In this document: positions 9,786 to 18,411 of the stretch, in pieces
Layout: every line of letters begins with the position of its first letter
Position numbering within the stretch: the first letter of the stretch is position 1
Origin: Streptomyces termitum
GTDB taxonomy: Bacteria; Actinomycetota; Actinomycetes; Streptomycetales; Streptomycetaceae
Length of the DNA: 64,000 nt
Reading direction: 5' to 3'
Assembly: GCF_014650175.1 (NCBI RefSeq)
Contig: NZ_BMUL01000001.1
Coordinates: forward strand, 414,013-478,012
Translations under genes and position numbers: made by a program
The notes under the pieces: model-generated
The model's database searches: none
What the model was told of the DNA's origin: nothing
The model's input: only the letters and a program-made list of their open reading frames with translations

Positions 9786-11314
9786 CGTCCGCCAGCGCCT
9801 CCCTCGTCCAGTCCGTCGACTGGCTCACGATCGCGCCCCCGACCCTCACCGCCCTGGCCGCGCTCGGCGTCCTCGTCGCCGACCTCTTCGTCCCCGCCGC
9901 CCGCAAACAGCTCCTCGGCCGGGTCTCCGTCGGCGCCCTCGCCGCCGCCCTCGCCCTGCTCCTGCCGCTGCGCGCCGGCGACCGCGCCACCTTCTGCCTC
10001 ACCGCCCCCGCCCAGGCCGCGAGCCATGCCCGGACCGCCGGGTGCAGCTACACCGCCGACGACTTCACCCTCGTCATCCAGCTCCTGGTCCTCGGCGGCG
10101 CCCTCCTCACCGCCCTCCTCTCGCTCCCCGCCACCCGCGAGAAGCTCCCCGCCGGCGAGTACTGGTTCCTGCTCCTCTCCTCCGCCGCCGGCGCCGCCCT
10201 GCTGCCCGCCGCCCGCGACCTCGCCACCCTCGTCGTCGCCCTCGAAGTGGCCTCGCTGCCCGCCTTCGCCCTCGTCGGCCTCAAGCGCGGCGACCGCCGC
10301 TCCTCCGAGGCCGCCCTCAAGTTCTTCCTCTCCTCGGTGACCGCCACCGCCGTCACCCTCCTCGGCGCGAGCTTCGTCTACGCCGCCACCGGCACCCTCC
10401 ACCTCACCGAGATCGCCGCCCGCCTCGACGACGTCCCCGGACAGCTCCAGACCCTCGCCGAGACCGGCGTCGCCCTCACCCTCGTCGGCTTCGCCTTCAA
10501 GGTCGCCGCCGTCCCCTTCCACTTCTGGGTCCCCGACACCTACACCGGCGCCCCGCTGCCCGTCGCCGCCTACCTGTCGGTCGTCGGCAAGGCCGTCGGC
10601 TTCACCGGCCTCATCCTCGTCACCGTCGTCGCCTTCCCCTCCTACGCCGACGTGTGGGGCCCGGCCCTCGCCGTCCTCGCCGCCCTCACCATGACCGCGG
10701 GCAACGCCGCCGCACTCCGCCAGGACCCCGCCCGCGAGGGCAGCGCCGTCCGCCTCCTCGCCTGGTCCTCCGTCGCCCAGGCCGGCTACCTCCTGGTGCC
10801 GATCGCCGCCGCCGCGTACTCCGGCGACGACCAGATCGGCGCCACCGTCGCGTACGCCCTCATGTACGCCGTCGTGAACCTCGGCGCCTTCGCCGTCGTC
10901 GTCCTCGTCGCCCGCACCCACCCCGGCAAGCGCCTCACCGACCACGTCGGGCTGTACGCGACCAGCCCCGCCGCCGCCCTCGCGCTCGCCTTCTTCCTCC
11001 TGAATCTGGCCGGTCTGCCCCCGGGTATCATCGGCCTCTTCGCCAAGGTGACCGTCTTCTCGTCGGCCGTCGACGCGGGCCTCGGCTGGCTGGCCGTGGT
11101 CATGGGCGTCAACGTCGTCATCGGCCTCGCGTACTACCTGCGCTGGACGGCGCTCCTCTTCCGCACCCCGGAGAGCGCGCCGGCCACCGTGCCGGACGGA
11201 CCCCGGGCCCCCGCGCCCGTCACCCTGGCGATCGTGCTGACCGCCGCCGGCGGCGCCGTCCTGTCGGGCTACCCGCAGTTCGCGCTCCGCTTCGTGACGG
11301 CCGGCCTCTTCTGA
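9782..11314 (+). CDS. nuoN: NADH-quinone oxidoreductase subunit N (antiporter-like)
   Basis: A 510-residue membrane subunit and the last gene of the cluster. Family motifs include ALEVASLPAFALVGLKRGD, FKVAAVPFHFWVPDTYTGAP, LLAWSSVAQAGYLLVPIAA and LAGLPPGIIGLFAKVTVFSS. The GTG start at 9782 overlaps the nuoM stop by four bases; upstream in-frame starts fall inside nuoM. No obvious terminator is seen between its stop and mscL 43 bases on. Confidence 0.93.
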   Translation: MTSASASLVQSVDWLTIAPPTLTALAALGVLVADLFVPAARKQLLGRVSVGALAAALALLLPLRAGDRATFCLTAPAQAASHARTAGCSYTADDFTLVIQLLVLGGALLTALLSLPATREKLPAGEYWFLLLSSAAGAALLPAARDLATLVVALEVASLPAFALVGLKRGDRRSSEAALKFFLSSVTATAVTLLGASFVYAATGTLHLTEIAARLDDVPGQLQTLAETGVALTLVGFAFKVAAVPFHFWVPDTYTGAPLPVAAYLSVVGKAVGFTGLILVTVVAFPSYADVWGPALAVLAALTMTAGNAAALRQDPAREGSAVRLLAWSSVAQAGYLLVPIAAAAYSGDDQIGATVAYALMYAVVNLGAFAVVVLVARTHPGKRLTDHVGLYATSPAAALALAFFLLNLAGLPPGIIGLFAKVTVFSSAVDAGLGWLAVVMGVNVVIGLAYYLRWTALLFRTPESAPATVPDGPRAPAPVTLAIVLTAAGGAVLSGYPQFALRFVTAGLF

Positions 11315-11357
11315 CCCCACACCCCCCACCGGAAAACCCCCTGAGGAGCGCACCCCC

Positions 11358-11831
11358 GTGCTGAACGGATTCAAGGACTTCATACTTCGCGGGAACGTCG
11401 TCGCGATGGCCATCGGTCTGGCCGTCGGCTCGGCGTTCACCGCCGTCGTCACGGGCTTCAGCAAGGCGTTCATCACCCCGCTCATCGGCCTCGCCACCGG
11501 CTCGGTCGGCGACTTCAGCGCCGCCGAGTTCACCCTCGGCAAGACCGTCTTCCCCTACGGCCTGGCGATCTCCGCCACCATCGCCTTCCTCATCACCGCC
11601 GTCGTCCTCTACTTCCTCTTCGTCCTCCCCATGGCGAAGGTCCAGGCGAAGTTCGCCCGGGAAGAGGCCGCCGACCCCAAGTCCGAGAAGCGCGACTGCC
11701 CCCACTGCTACGCCGAGATCCCGGCCATCGCCACCCGCTGCGCCCACTGCACCAGCGAGGTCGAGCCGGTCGCCGAGGCCCTCGCCAAGGCCGGCCTCGC
11801 CCCCGCCGCCAAGGTCCCCGCCGCCCGCTGA
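11358..11831 (+). CDS. mscL: Large-conductance mechanosensitive channel with C-terminal zinc-ribbon tail
   Basis: A 157-residue inner-membrane channel that opens on osmotic downshock. The N-terminal helix and TM1 read [20 protein letters not shown], and the second helix is near residues 65-90. After the coiled C-terminal part there is a four-cysteine ribbon, [21 protein letters not shown] start after GAGGAGCG. It lies 43 bases after nuoN and could be partly co-transcribed, though nothing links their roles. Confidence 0.93.
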   Translation: MLNGFKDFILRGNVVAMAIGLAVGSAFTAVVTGFSKAFITPLIGLATGSVGDFSAAEFTLGKTVFPYGLAISATIAFLITAVVLYFLFVLPMAKVQAKFAREEAADPKSEKRDCPHCYAEIPAIATRCAHCTSEVEPVAEALAKAGLAPAAKVPAAR

Positions 11832-11857
11832 TCACCCGGACGGCTCAGCCCCTCCCC

Positions 11858-11982
11858 GGTGCGGCCGGGGGAACCGCAGCCTCCCGCCTGGCGTTGACCA
11901 GTACGGAAGGGTCCACTGGACAGCAGACCCCCGGACGAAGCCGGGGGGAGGACCACCGAGCAAAGGGTTCCCCTGCCGCACC
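11858..11982 (+). promoter_or_regulatory. Long-range inverted repeat upstream of htpX
   Basis: GGTGCGGC (11858-11865) and GGGGAACC (11868-11875) are matched by GGTTCCCC (11966-11973) and GCCGCACC (11975-11982). That gives 16 base pairs interrupted by a small internal loop and encloses about 90 bases. Inside is a strong hairpin, CCCCCGG-acgaag-CCGGGGG. The right arm ends 4 bases before the GGAGGG ribosome binding site of htpX, so folding could control translation if the transcript starts far enough upstream. It does not match the ydaO or other leader types I know. Confidence 0.6.
11870..11896 (+). promoter_or_regulatory. Candidate ECF-type promoter for htpX
   Basis: GGAAC (11870-11874) and GTTG (11893-11896) are separated by 18 bases. 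This is close to the streptomycete SigR pattern GGAAT-N18-GTT and to other ECF sites. The -35 element lies within the left arm of the long inverted repeat, so a transcript from here would lack that arm. A TTGACC at 11895 offers an alternative housekeeping -35. Confidence 0.4.
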
Positions 11983-11998
11983 ACCTGGAGGGCGTACC

Positions 11999-12862
11999 GT
12001 GCACCGCCGGCACAACGGGCTGAGGACCGCCGTACTCCTCGGAGGGCTCTCGGCCCTCATCATCGTCATCGGCAGCTTCTTCGGCCGTACGGGCCTGATC
12101 GTCGGCCTCGTCGTCGCGATCGGCACCAACGCCTACGCGTACTGGAACAGCGACAAACTCGCGCTGCGGGCCATGCGGGCCCGCCCCGTCAGCGAATTCG
12201 AGGCCCCCGCCCTCTACCGGATGGTGCGGGAGCTCTCCACCCAGGCCCGGCAGCCGATGCCCCGCCTCTACATCTCGCCCACCCAGGCGCCCAACGCCTT
12301 CGCCACCGGACGCAACCCGCGCAACGCGGCCGTCTGCTGCACCGAGGGCATCCTCGCGCTCCTCGACGAACGCGAGCTGCGCGGCGTCATCGGCCACGAG
12401 CTCAGCCACGTCTACAACCGGGACATCCTCATCTCCTCCGTCGCCGGAGCCCTCGCCTCCGTCGTCATGTTCCTGGTCAACTTCGCCTGGCTCATCCCCA
12501 TCGGCCGGTCCAACGACGACGACGGCCCCGGCCTCCTCGGCTACCTCATGATCGTCATCCTCGGCCCCATCGCCGCCTCGATCATCCAGCTCGCCATCTC
12601 CCGCTCCCGCGAGTACGAGGCCGACGCCTCCGGCGCCCAGCTCACCGGCGACCCGCTCGCCCTCGCCGGAGCCCTGCGCAAACTCGACGCCGGCACCAAA
12701 CAGCTCCCGCTGCCCCCCGAGCCCCGCATCGAGACCGCCAGCCACATGATGATCGCGAACCCCTTCCGCCCCGGGCAGGGGCTGTCCAAGATGTTCTCGA
12801 CCCACCCGCCCATGGCCGAGCGCATCGCCCGGCTCGAAGAGATGGCAGGCCGCCACCCGTGA
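11999..12862 (+). CDS. htpX: HtpX-family membrane zinc metalloprotease
   Basis: A 287-residue M48 protease of membrane protein quality control. Two N-terminal helices (about 9-45) precede the catalytic domain. The zinc motif is [13 protein letters not shown] (HExxH), and the third ligand is the glutamate in [19 protein letters not shown]. Two more helices lie between them. The GTG at 11999 is chosen because GGAGGG sits 7 bases upstream; an earlier in-frame ATG reads through the structured leader. The stop overlaps the next gene by four bases. Confidence 0.92.
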   Translation: MHRRHNGLRTAVLLGGLSALIIVIGSFFGRTGLIVGLVVAIGTNAYAYWNSDKLALRAMRARPVSEFEAPALYRMVRELSTQARQPMPRLYISPTQAPNAFATGRNPRNAAVCCTEGILALLDERELRGVIGHELSHVYNRDILISSVAGALASVVMFLVNFAWLIPIGRSNDDDGPGLLGYLMIVILGPIAASIIQLAISRSREYEADASGAQLTGDPLALAGALRKLDAGTKQLPLPPEPRIETASHMMIANPFRPGQGLSKMFSTHPPMAERIARLEEMAGRHP

Positions 12863-13257
12863 AGACCGTCCTCAACGTCATATGGCTCGTGCTCTCCGGC
12901 TTCTGGCTGTTCCTCGGCTACCTCTTCGCCGGACTGCTGCTCTGCATCACGATCATCGGCATCCCCTTCGGACTCGCCGCCTTCCGCATCGGCCTCTACG
13001 CCCTCTGGCCCTTCGGCCGCACCGTCGTCGACAAGCCCGGCGCCGGCGCCGCCTCCTGCGTCGGCAACGTCCTCTGGCTGGTCCTCGCCGGCTGGTGGCT
13101 CGCCCTGGGCCACATCGTCACCGGCATCGCCCTCTGCGTCACGATCATCGGCATCCCCCTCGGCATCGCGAACTTCAAGCTCATCCCCGTCTCGCTGCTG
13201 CCGCTCGGCAAGGACATCGTCCCCACCGACCAGGCGTACGGCCGCCCCGGCTTCTGA
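12859..13257 (+). CDS. YccF-domain inner membrane protein
   Basis: A 132-residue membrane protein made of two YccF repeats, each ending in a near-identical segment: [17 protein letters not shown] and [18 protein letters not shown]. Tryptophan-rich helices ([16 protein letters not shown] and [16 protein letters not shown]) begin each half, a clear internal duplication. The GTG start overlaps the htpX stop, so the two are probably translated together. The function of YccF proteins is not established; the link to htpX suggests a membrane-stress role. Confidence 0.88.
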   Translation: MKTVLNVIWLVLSGFWLFLGYLFAGLLLCITIIGIPFGLAAFRIGLYALWPFGRTVVDKPGAGAASCVGNVLWLVLAGWWLALGHIVTGIALCVTIIGIPLGIANFKLIPVSLLPLGKDIVPTDQAYGRPGF

Positions 13258-13268
13258 GGACCGCGCCG

Positions 13269-14291
13269 GTGGACCAGCCCCGCTACGCCCTCCTGACCGG
13301 CCTGCACGCCGTCGCCCTCTGCCACGACGTCGACGGCCTCTACGGCGACCCCGTCCCGCCCCCGCGGATCCGCCACGAACTGCGCGGCTGCGAACCGCGC
13401 GGCGCCCTCGCCCGCGCCGTCACCGAGGCCATCATCGAAGGCACCGCCCCGCTCGGCACCCTCGACGTCGAGACCCCCGACGGAGCCTGGCGGCTCACCG
13501 CCGTCCGGGTCCTCGGGGCCCGCGGCGACGCCGTCACCGTCGAGTCCGCCGGCCCCCCGGCCCGCCTCCACGGCGCGTACGGCGCGGTCCCCTGCGGCAA
13601 CCTCGTCCGCGTCTCGCCCGCCCCGCCCCGCGACCTCACCCACACCGAGATCACCTTCCTCGGCTGCTCCCCGCGCGGCGCGCTCCGCGACGCCCTCGCC
13701 GCCGGAGCCCCCGGCCCCGAACCCGTCCGCTACCAGGTCCTGAACCGGATGGCCGACCTCCAGTACGAGGCGGCGGCCGGCCCCGTCACCGCCGCCGTCC
13801 CCTCCCGCCGCCACCACGGCCTCCTCGACCTCACCGTCTCCTTCCCCCGCGCCGGCCTCCTGCCGCCCCAGCACCGCGAGGTCTGGGACCTCTTCCACGA
13901 CCACGACCCCCCGGCCGCCCCCGGCACCTGGCGCCGCTTCACCGGCCCCGCCCGCGCCGCCTGGCTCACCCGCGCCGCCCGCCACGGCCACCGCGCCCCC
14001 CAGCCCGTCCCCGGCGCCGCCTACGAGCTCGACGGCCGCGGCGTCACCGACGACACCGCCTTCCTCTGCGCCCTCGGCGAGGCCGTCCTCGGCCCCGGCC
14101 GCGCCCTCGCCACCGGCGCCCCCCGCGCCCTCGGCGCCGAACTCTCCGGCTGCGTCCTCGTCTGGCACCACTCCGCCGTCGCCCGCGCCTGCCTCGGCGT
14201 CACCCCGCTCCTCGTCCGCCCCCGCCCCGCCACCTTCCAGGAGTACGTCGACGGCCTCAGGGCCGAGGGCGTCCGGGTCGACCTGGCATAG
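13269..14291 (+). CDS. Barstar-domain protein
   Basis: A 340-residue soluble protein. The last ~85 residues resemble the barstar fold: YELDGRGVTDDTAFLCALGE, then a conserved tryptophan in VLVWHHSAVARACLG and a final helix FQEYVDGLRAEG. The N-terminal part has two copies of a small motif, LRGCEPRGALARAV and FLGCSPRGALRDAL, each after an Asp/Thr-rich turn. No barnase-type ribonuclease gene lies next to it, so a role as RNase inhibitor is not supported by context. Its end overlaps the convergent permease gene by 35 bases. Confidence 0.7.
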   Translation: MDQPRYALLTGLHAVALCHDVDGLYGDPVPPPRIRHELRGCEPRGALARAVTEAIIEGTAPLGTLDVETPDGAWRLTAVRVLGARGDAVTVESAGPPARLHGAYGAVPCGNLVRVSPAPPRDLTHTEITFLGCSPRGALRDALAAGAPGPEPVRYQVLNRMADLQYEAAAGPVTAAVPSRRHHGLLDLTVSFPRAGLLPPQHREVWDLFHDHDPPAAPGTWRRFTGPARAAWLTRAARHGHRAPQPVPGAAYELDGRGVTDDTAFLCALGEAVLGPGRALATGAPRALGAELSGCVLVWHHSAVARACLGVTPLLVRPRPATFQEYVDGLRAEGVRVDLA

Positions 14292-15519
14292 GCCGCCCCG
14301 GCCGCCCCGGACTCACCCCGTACGCCACCACACCCACCGCGAGCACCCCCGCGCCCGCCGCCACCGCCCCCGGCGGCAGCGCCACGGCCAGCGCCGCGCA
14401 CCCCGCCAGCCCCACCAGCGCGAGCGCCCGCCCCCGGCCGCCCAGCGTCCACGCCGAGGCGTTCGCGATCCCGTAGTAGACGAGGACCCCGAAGGACGAG
14501 AAGCCGATCGCGCCCCGCACGTCCGCCGTCGCCGCCACCACGGCCACCACCGCCCCCACCGCCAGCTCCGCCCGGTGCGGCACCCGGAACACCGGATGGA
14601 CCGCCGCCAGCCCCCGCGGCAGGAAACCGTCCCGGGCCATCGCCAGCACCGTCCGCGACACCCCCAGGACCAGCGACAGCAGCGACCCCAGCGCCGCCAC
14701 CACCGCCCCGGCCGCCACCACCGGCACCAGCGCCGCCGCCCCCGCCGCGCGCACCGCGTCGGCCAGCGGCGCCGGGGAGAGCGTCAGCCCGACCGGCCCC
14801 AGCACCCCCAGCGCCGCCACCGCCACCAGCGCGTACACGGCCAGCGCCAGACCCAGCGCCAGCGGCACCGCCCGGGGGATCGTCCGCGCCGGATCGCGCA
14901 CCTCCTCCCCGAGCGTCGCGATCCGCGCGTACCCCGCGAAAGCGAAGAACAGCAAACCCGCGGCCTGGAGCACCCCGCCCGCCGTCACCTCCCCGCCCAG
15001 CCCGTACCGCACCCCGGGGGACCCCGCCAGACAGGCCGTCACGACCGCCGCGAGCACCGCCAGCACCCCCGCCACGACCACCCGCGTCAGCAGCGCCGAC
15101 TTCTGGACACCCCGGTAGTTCACGGCCGTCAGCGCCACCACCGACGCCACCGCCACGGCATGCGCCCGCTCCGGCCACAGATAGGAACCCACCGTCAGCG
15201 CCATCGCCGCGCACGAGGCCGTCTTGCCCACCACGAACGCCCACCCGGCCAGATACCCCCAGAAGGGACCGAGACGTTCGCGACCGTACACATAGGTGCC
15301 GCCGGACTCCGGATGGAGGGCCGCCAGCCGGGCCGACGCCGTCGCGTTGGCACAGGCGACGACCGCCGCCGCGCCGAGCGCGGTCAGCAGCCCCGCCGCG
15401 CTCCCCGCCGCCCCGGCCGCCGGCCCGAGCGCCACGAAGATCCCCGCGCCCACCATGGACCCGAGACCGATCACGACGGCGTCGAAGACACCGAGGGACC
15501 TGCGCAGTGGTGCTGTCAC
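14257..15519 (-). CDS. APC-family amino acid permease
   Basis: A 420-residue transporter with about twelve hydrophobic helices. The first helix carries the family signature LGVFDAVVIGLGSMVGAGIF. The loop motif FFAFAGYARIATLGEEVRDP and the following PRAVPLAL are also typical. The GTG start at 15519 overlaps the alkB stop as GTGA. The C-terminus is a short PGRPGRP repeat that runs into the end of the opposite gene. The substrate cannot be told. Its place behind ogt and alkB shows co-expression but no obvious shared role. Confidence 0.88.
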   Translation of the reverse strand: MTAPLRRSLGVFDAVVIGLGSMVGAGIFVALGPAAGAAGSAAGLLTALGAAAVVACANATASARLAALHPESGGTYVYGRERLGPFWGYLAGWAFVVGKTASCAAMALTVGSYLWPERAHAVAVASVVALTAVNYRGVQKSALLTRVVVAGVLAVLAAVVTACLAGSPGVRYGLGGEVTAGGVLQAAGLLFFAFAGYARIATLGEEVRDPARTIPRAVPLALGLALAVYALVAVAALGVLGPVGLTLSPAPLADAVRAAGAAALVPVVAAGAVVAALGSLLSLVLGVSRTVLAMARDGFLPRGLAAVHPVFRVPHRAELAVGAVVAVVAATADVRGAIGFSSFGVLVYYGIANASAWTLGGRGRALALVGLAGCAALAVALPPGAVAAGAGVLAVGVVAYGVSPGRPGRPMPGRPGRPRP

Positions 15520-16142
15520 GGCCGACCCGTCTCCCGAAGCGTGAGGTTGAGCCGGCCCGTCAGCCCCAGCGACGGATCGGCCGTCCCAGCAAACACCCTC
15601 GGCACCCCGTGGTACACCCACCGCGACTCCCGCCCGAAGACGAACAGATCGCCCGAGCCCAGCTCCACGTCGGTCCACGGCCGCCCCCGCCCCGCCGCGT
15701 TGCCCAGCCGGAAGACGCACCGGTCGCCCAGGCTCAGCGACACCACCGGCGCCCCCGACCGCTCCTCCCGGTCCTGGTGCATGCCCATCCGGGCGCCGTC
15801 CCCGTAGAAGTTCACCAGCGCCGTGTCCGGCGCGAAGGACCCCGCCTCCCCGTACGCCTCCGCCACCGCCGCCCGCCCCAGCGCCACCAGCCACTCCGGC
15901 AGCGCGACGTCCACCCGGTCCAGATAGCGGTACGGCACCCACCGCCGCCCCAGGCAGAGCGACCGCACCGACATCACCCCGCCGCCCGGCAGCACGGTGT
16001 GCTCGTACGCCAGCGGCCCGCGCCCGAACTCCCGGCAGGCCGCCACCAGTTCCCGCTGCCGCTCGAAGGACAGCCACTCCGGCACGTGCACCGCCCCCGG
16101 CGCCGGCTCGGCCCGCTCGCGCGGGAACAGCCCCCCGGTCAC
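15516..16142 (-). CDS. alkB: AlkB-type 2-oxoglutarate/Fe(II) DNA repair dioxygenase
   Basis: A 208-residue protein that oxidatively removes alkyl groups from DNA bases. The motif NFYGDGARMGMHQDREE holds the HxD iron ligands, and the distal histidine is in GRESRWVYHGVPRV. The 2-oxoglutarate arginine and substrate region is in GRLNLTLRETG. The GTG start overlaps the ogt stop by four bases, and its own stop overlaps the permease start. A repair partner of the preceding methyltransferase. Long upstream in-frame sequence is the other frame of ogt. Confidence 0.9.
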   Translation of the reverse strand: MTGGLFPRERAEPAPGAVHVPEWLSFERQRELVAACREFGRGPLAYEHTVLPGGGVMSVRSLCLGRRWVPYRYLDRVDVALPEWLVALGRAAVAEAYGEAGSFAPDTALVNFYGDGARMGMHQDREERSGAPVVSLSLGDRCVFRLGNAAGRGRPWTDVELGSGDLFVFGRESRWVYHGVPRVFAGTADPSLGLTGRLNLTLRETGRP

Positions 16143-16645
16143 GCGAGGGCGCCCTCCAGCTCCAGCAGCGACCGCTTCCGCTCCGGCCCCGCCGCGTACC
16201 CCCGCAGACTCCCGTCCGCGCCGATCACCCGGTGGCACGGCCGCACCACGAGCAGCGGATTGCGCCCGATCGCCGTCCCCACCGCCCGCACCCCGGCCCC
16301 GGCCACCCCGACCGCCCGCCCGATCTCGCCGTAGCTCACCGTCGTCCCGTACGGGATCTCCTCCAGCGCCGCCCACACCTTGCGCTGGAACTCCGTCCCC
16401 GCCACCGCGAACGGCACGTCGAACCGCACCGGCTCACCCGCGAAGTACGCCCCCAGCCGCTCCACCACCCCGCCGAACGCCCCCTGGTCCCGCGTCCACC
16501 CCGCCGCGACCTCCACCGCGCCCTTCTGCCCCGGCAGCGACAGCGACCGCAGCACGACCCCGCCCCGCGCCGCGGGCGCGCCCACCAGGAGCATCCCGCC
16601 GAGGGGGCCGTCGGCGTACGCGTACACAGTCTCGTTCTCGTCCAT
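16139..16645 (-). CDS. ogt: Methylated-DNA-[protein]-cysteine S-methyltransferase
   Basis: A 168-residue O6-alkylguanine repair protein. The active-site motif LVVRPCHRVIGADGSL contains the acceptor cysteine. The helix-turn-helix FQRKVWAALEEIPYGTTVSY and the Asn hinge region AIGRNP precede it. There is no AraC-type regulatory domain, so it is Ogt-like rather than Ada. ATG at 16645. It is the first gene of a tight leftward operon with alkB and the permease. Confidence 0.92.
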   Translation of the reverse strand: MDENETVYAYADGPLGGMLLVGAPAARGGVVLRSLSLPGQKGAVEVAAGWTRDQGAFGGVVERLGAYFAGEPVRFDVPFAVAGTEFQRKVWAALEEIPYGTTVSYGEIGRAVGVAGAGVRAVGTAIGRNPLLVVRPCHRVIGADGSLRGYAAGPERKRSLLELEGALA

Positions 16646-16712
16646 GCCTCCAGTGTGCGAGCACCGCCCACCCGGCGGCTGGCGGCTTTCGGACACGAGC
16701 CTGCGTACGGGC

Positions 16713-17468
16713 TCAGTCCTCCGTCTCCCAGAAGCCGCGCGTCCCCAGGGCCACCACCGGAAGCTCCTCCTCCGCCGGCTCGGCCTCGAAGAAGTCCAGC
16801 TCGCCGGGGTCCAGGTCCAGCGCCGCGCAGATCTCCTCGTGCAGCCGCGCGAAGGCCAGGAACCGCTCCTCCTGCCACTCCTCGCGCTCCTCCCGGCTCC
16901 GGTTGAGCACGGCCGGATCGAGGTCGAACACCCCGCCCGTCCACTGCTGGTGCCACTCGAAGACGTCCTCCACCGCCCCGGTGGTGCCCTCGTCCCCCAG
17001 CTCACCCAGCTTGTCGGCGGCCAGCCGGGCCAGGGACGCCGCCCGGCGGCACTCCCGCACGTTGCCCGGCGGGAAGCCGTGGGAGGAGAACGTGATCGCC
17101 ATGTCCAGATTGCCGGTGGCCCTCGCCCAGACGTCCACCTCCCGCTGGAACCGCCGGTAGGCCCGGATCAGCCCTGCCTTCGGCGCGGAGTCCTCCGGCG
17201 CCACCCGGTTGGGGTCCGGCAGCCGCAGCAACTCCTTGTAGCGCAGCATCGCCTGCCGGTCGATCTCGCCCCGGTCGAAACGGGTGTGGCAGTTCGGGCA
17301 CAGCACGATCAGATTGTGGAACTCGTGCCGGCGGACCCGGTGCCAGGGCACGATGTGCGCGATCTCCAGCGGCGTCGCCCGGCACGCCGGTATCGCGCAC
17401 CGGTGCCCCGCCTCCACGAACAACTGCCGGACCAGCGGACGGGGGACCTTGGAGCGGTGAGCGGCCAT
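16713..17468 (-). CDS. HNH endonuclease-domain protein
   Basis: A 251-residue protein with an N-terminal HNH nuclease domain: CAIPACRATPLEIAHIVPW, then NLIVLCPNCHTRFDRGEID. The four cysteines form the usual structural zinc site, and the His and Asn of the motif are intact. The remaining ~150 residues are helical and acidic with no motif I recognise. ATG at 17468 is preferred over an upstream GTG because the extra segment is Gly-rich. No methylase or restriction partner is adjacent, so its target is unknown. Confidence 0.78.
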   Translation of the reverse strand: MAAHRSKVPRPLVRQLFVEAGHRCAIPACRATPLEIAHIVPWHRVRRHEFHNLIVLCPNCHTRFDRGEIDRQAMLRYKELLRLPDPNRVAPEDSAPKAGLIRAYRRFQREVDVWARATGNLDMAITFSSHGFPPGNVRECRRAASLARLAADKLGELGDEGTTGAVEDVFEWHQQWTGGVFDLDPAVLNRSREEREEWQEERFLAFARLHEEICAALDLDPGELDFFEAEPAEEELPVVALGTRGFWETED

Positions 17469-17515
17469 GCGCGCAGGGTAGCCGCCACCACCGACACCCC
17501 GTCCGAGCACGCGCA

Positions 17516-17545
17516 CGGCCCGGAACCCCTCGGGGCTCCGGGCCG
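17516..17545 (-). terminator. Hairpin downstream of yajQ
   Basis: CGGCCCGGA (17516-17524) pairs with TCCGGGCCG (17537-17545), and an inner ACCCC/GGGG pairing extends the stem. There is no T-tract, as is common in this GC range. Confidence 0.6.
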
Positions 17546-17559
17546 CACGGACCGCCGGA

Positions 17560-18051
17560 TCAGCGGTAGTTCACGAACTGGATCGCGAAGTCGAAGTCCT
17601 TGCCCTTCAGCAGCGCCTGCACGGCCTGGAGGTCGTCCCGGCTCTTGGAGCTGACCCGCAGCTCGTCGCCCTGCACCTGCGCCTTCACGCCCTTCGGACC
17701 CTCGTCGCGGATCACCTTGGCGACCTTCTTCGCGTTCTCCTGGGAGATGCCCTCCTGGACGGACGCGAAGAGCTTGTACTCCTTGCCGGACAGCTGCGGC
17801 TCGCCCTCGACCTCCAGCGACTTCAGCGAGATGCCCCGCTTGATCAGCTTGGACTGGAAGATGTCCAGGATCGCCTTGACGCGCTCGTCGCCGCTCGCCT
17901 GCATCAGGATCTTCTCGCCCGACCATTCGATCTTGGCGTTCGTGCCCTTGAAGTCGTAGCGCTGCGAGATCTCCTTGACGGCCTGGTTGAGGGCGTTGTC
18001 GACCTCCTGCCGCTCGACCTTGGAGACGATGTCGAAACTGGAGTCGGCCAT
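17560..18051 (-). CDS. yajQ: YajQ-family nucleotide-binding protein
   Basis: A 163-residue cytoplasmic protein of normal family length. It starts [20 protein letters not shown] and continues with [14 protein letters not shown] and [20 protein letters not shown], all hallmark segments. It ends in [15 protein letters not shown]. Members bind nucleic acid or cyclic-di-GMP in other bacteria; the role here is unknown. ATG at 18051 follows a well-spaced GGAG. It is single, convergent with the HNH gene's direction of transcription and divergent from tRNA-Tyr. Confidence 0.92.
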   Translation of the reverse strand: MADSSFDIVSKVERQEVDNALNQAVKEISQRYDFKGTNAKIEWSGEKILMQASGDERVKAILDIFQSKLIKRGISLKSLEVEGEPQLSGKEYKLFASVQEGISQENAKKVAKVIRDEGPKGVKAQVQGDELRVSSKSRDDLQAVQALLKGKDFDFAIQFVNYR

Positions 18052-18245
18052 GACTCGTGGCTCCTTGCTCGGATGCTTGCGGTACCCCCAAAGCCTAGGG
18101 GGTGAGCCCCACCGCCCGACGCTCCCCGAACCCCCGACCGACCCCCGGTCAATCGAGTGGCGAACCACCCCCGGGGATCGGGTATTGTTTACGTCGTTGC
18201 CGGGGAACACCGCAGAACAGCGGGACTACCGGGCAGCGAACCCAT

Positions 18246-18327
18246 GGCGATGTGCCCGAGTGGCCAATGGGAGCGGACTGTAAATCCGTCGGCTTAGCCT
18301 ACCCAGGTTCGAATCCTGGCGTCGCCA
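18246..18327 (+). tRNA. tRNA-Tyr (GTA)
   Basis: 82 bases with a long variable arm, as in class II tRNAs. Acceptor arms GGCGATG and CGTCGCC pair; the anticodon GTA is at 18280-18282 in CTGTAAA; the T-loop is GGTTCGAATCC. CCA is not encoded. Confidence 0.95.
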
Positions 18328-18336
18328 CGCTTAAGG

Positions 18337-18375
18337 AACGGCCCCTGATCTGCGGAAACGCGATCAGGGGCCGTT
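18337..18375 (+). terminator. Terminator after tRNA-Tyr
   Basis: AACGGCCCCTGATC (18337-18350) is perfectly matched by GATCAGGGGCCGTT (18362-18375) around an 11-base loop. It may also stop transcription arriving from the leftward reductase gene. Confidence 0.85.
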
Positions 18376-18411
18376 TGCGTGTGTAAGTGTGACAGCGGAC
18401 GGCCGTCAGTG

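Noticed and set aside
11832..11998. c-di-AMP (ydaO-type) riboswitch ahead of htpX
   Set aside because: The GGGGGAACC run invites the idea, but the other conserved ydaO blocks and pseudoknot partners are not visible.
16713..17468. Restriction-modification system around the HNH protein
   Set aside because: Neighbours are DNA-alkylation repair genes and yajQ; no methylase or specificity gene is present.
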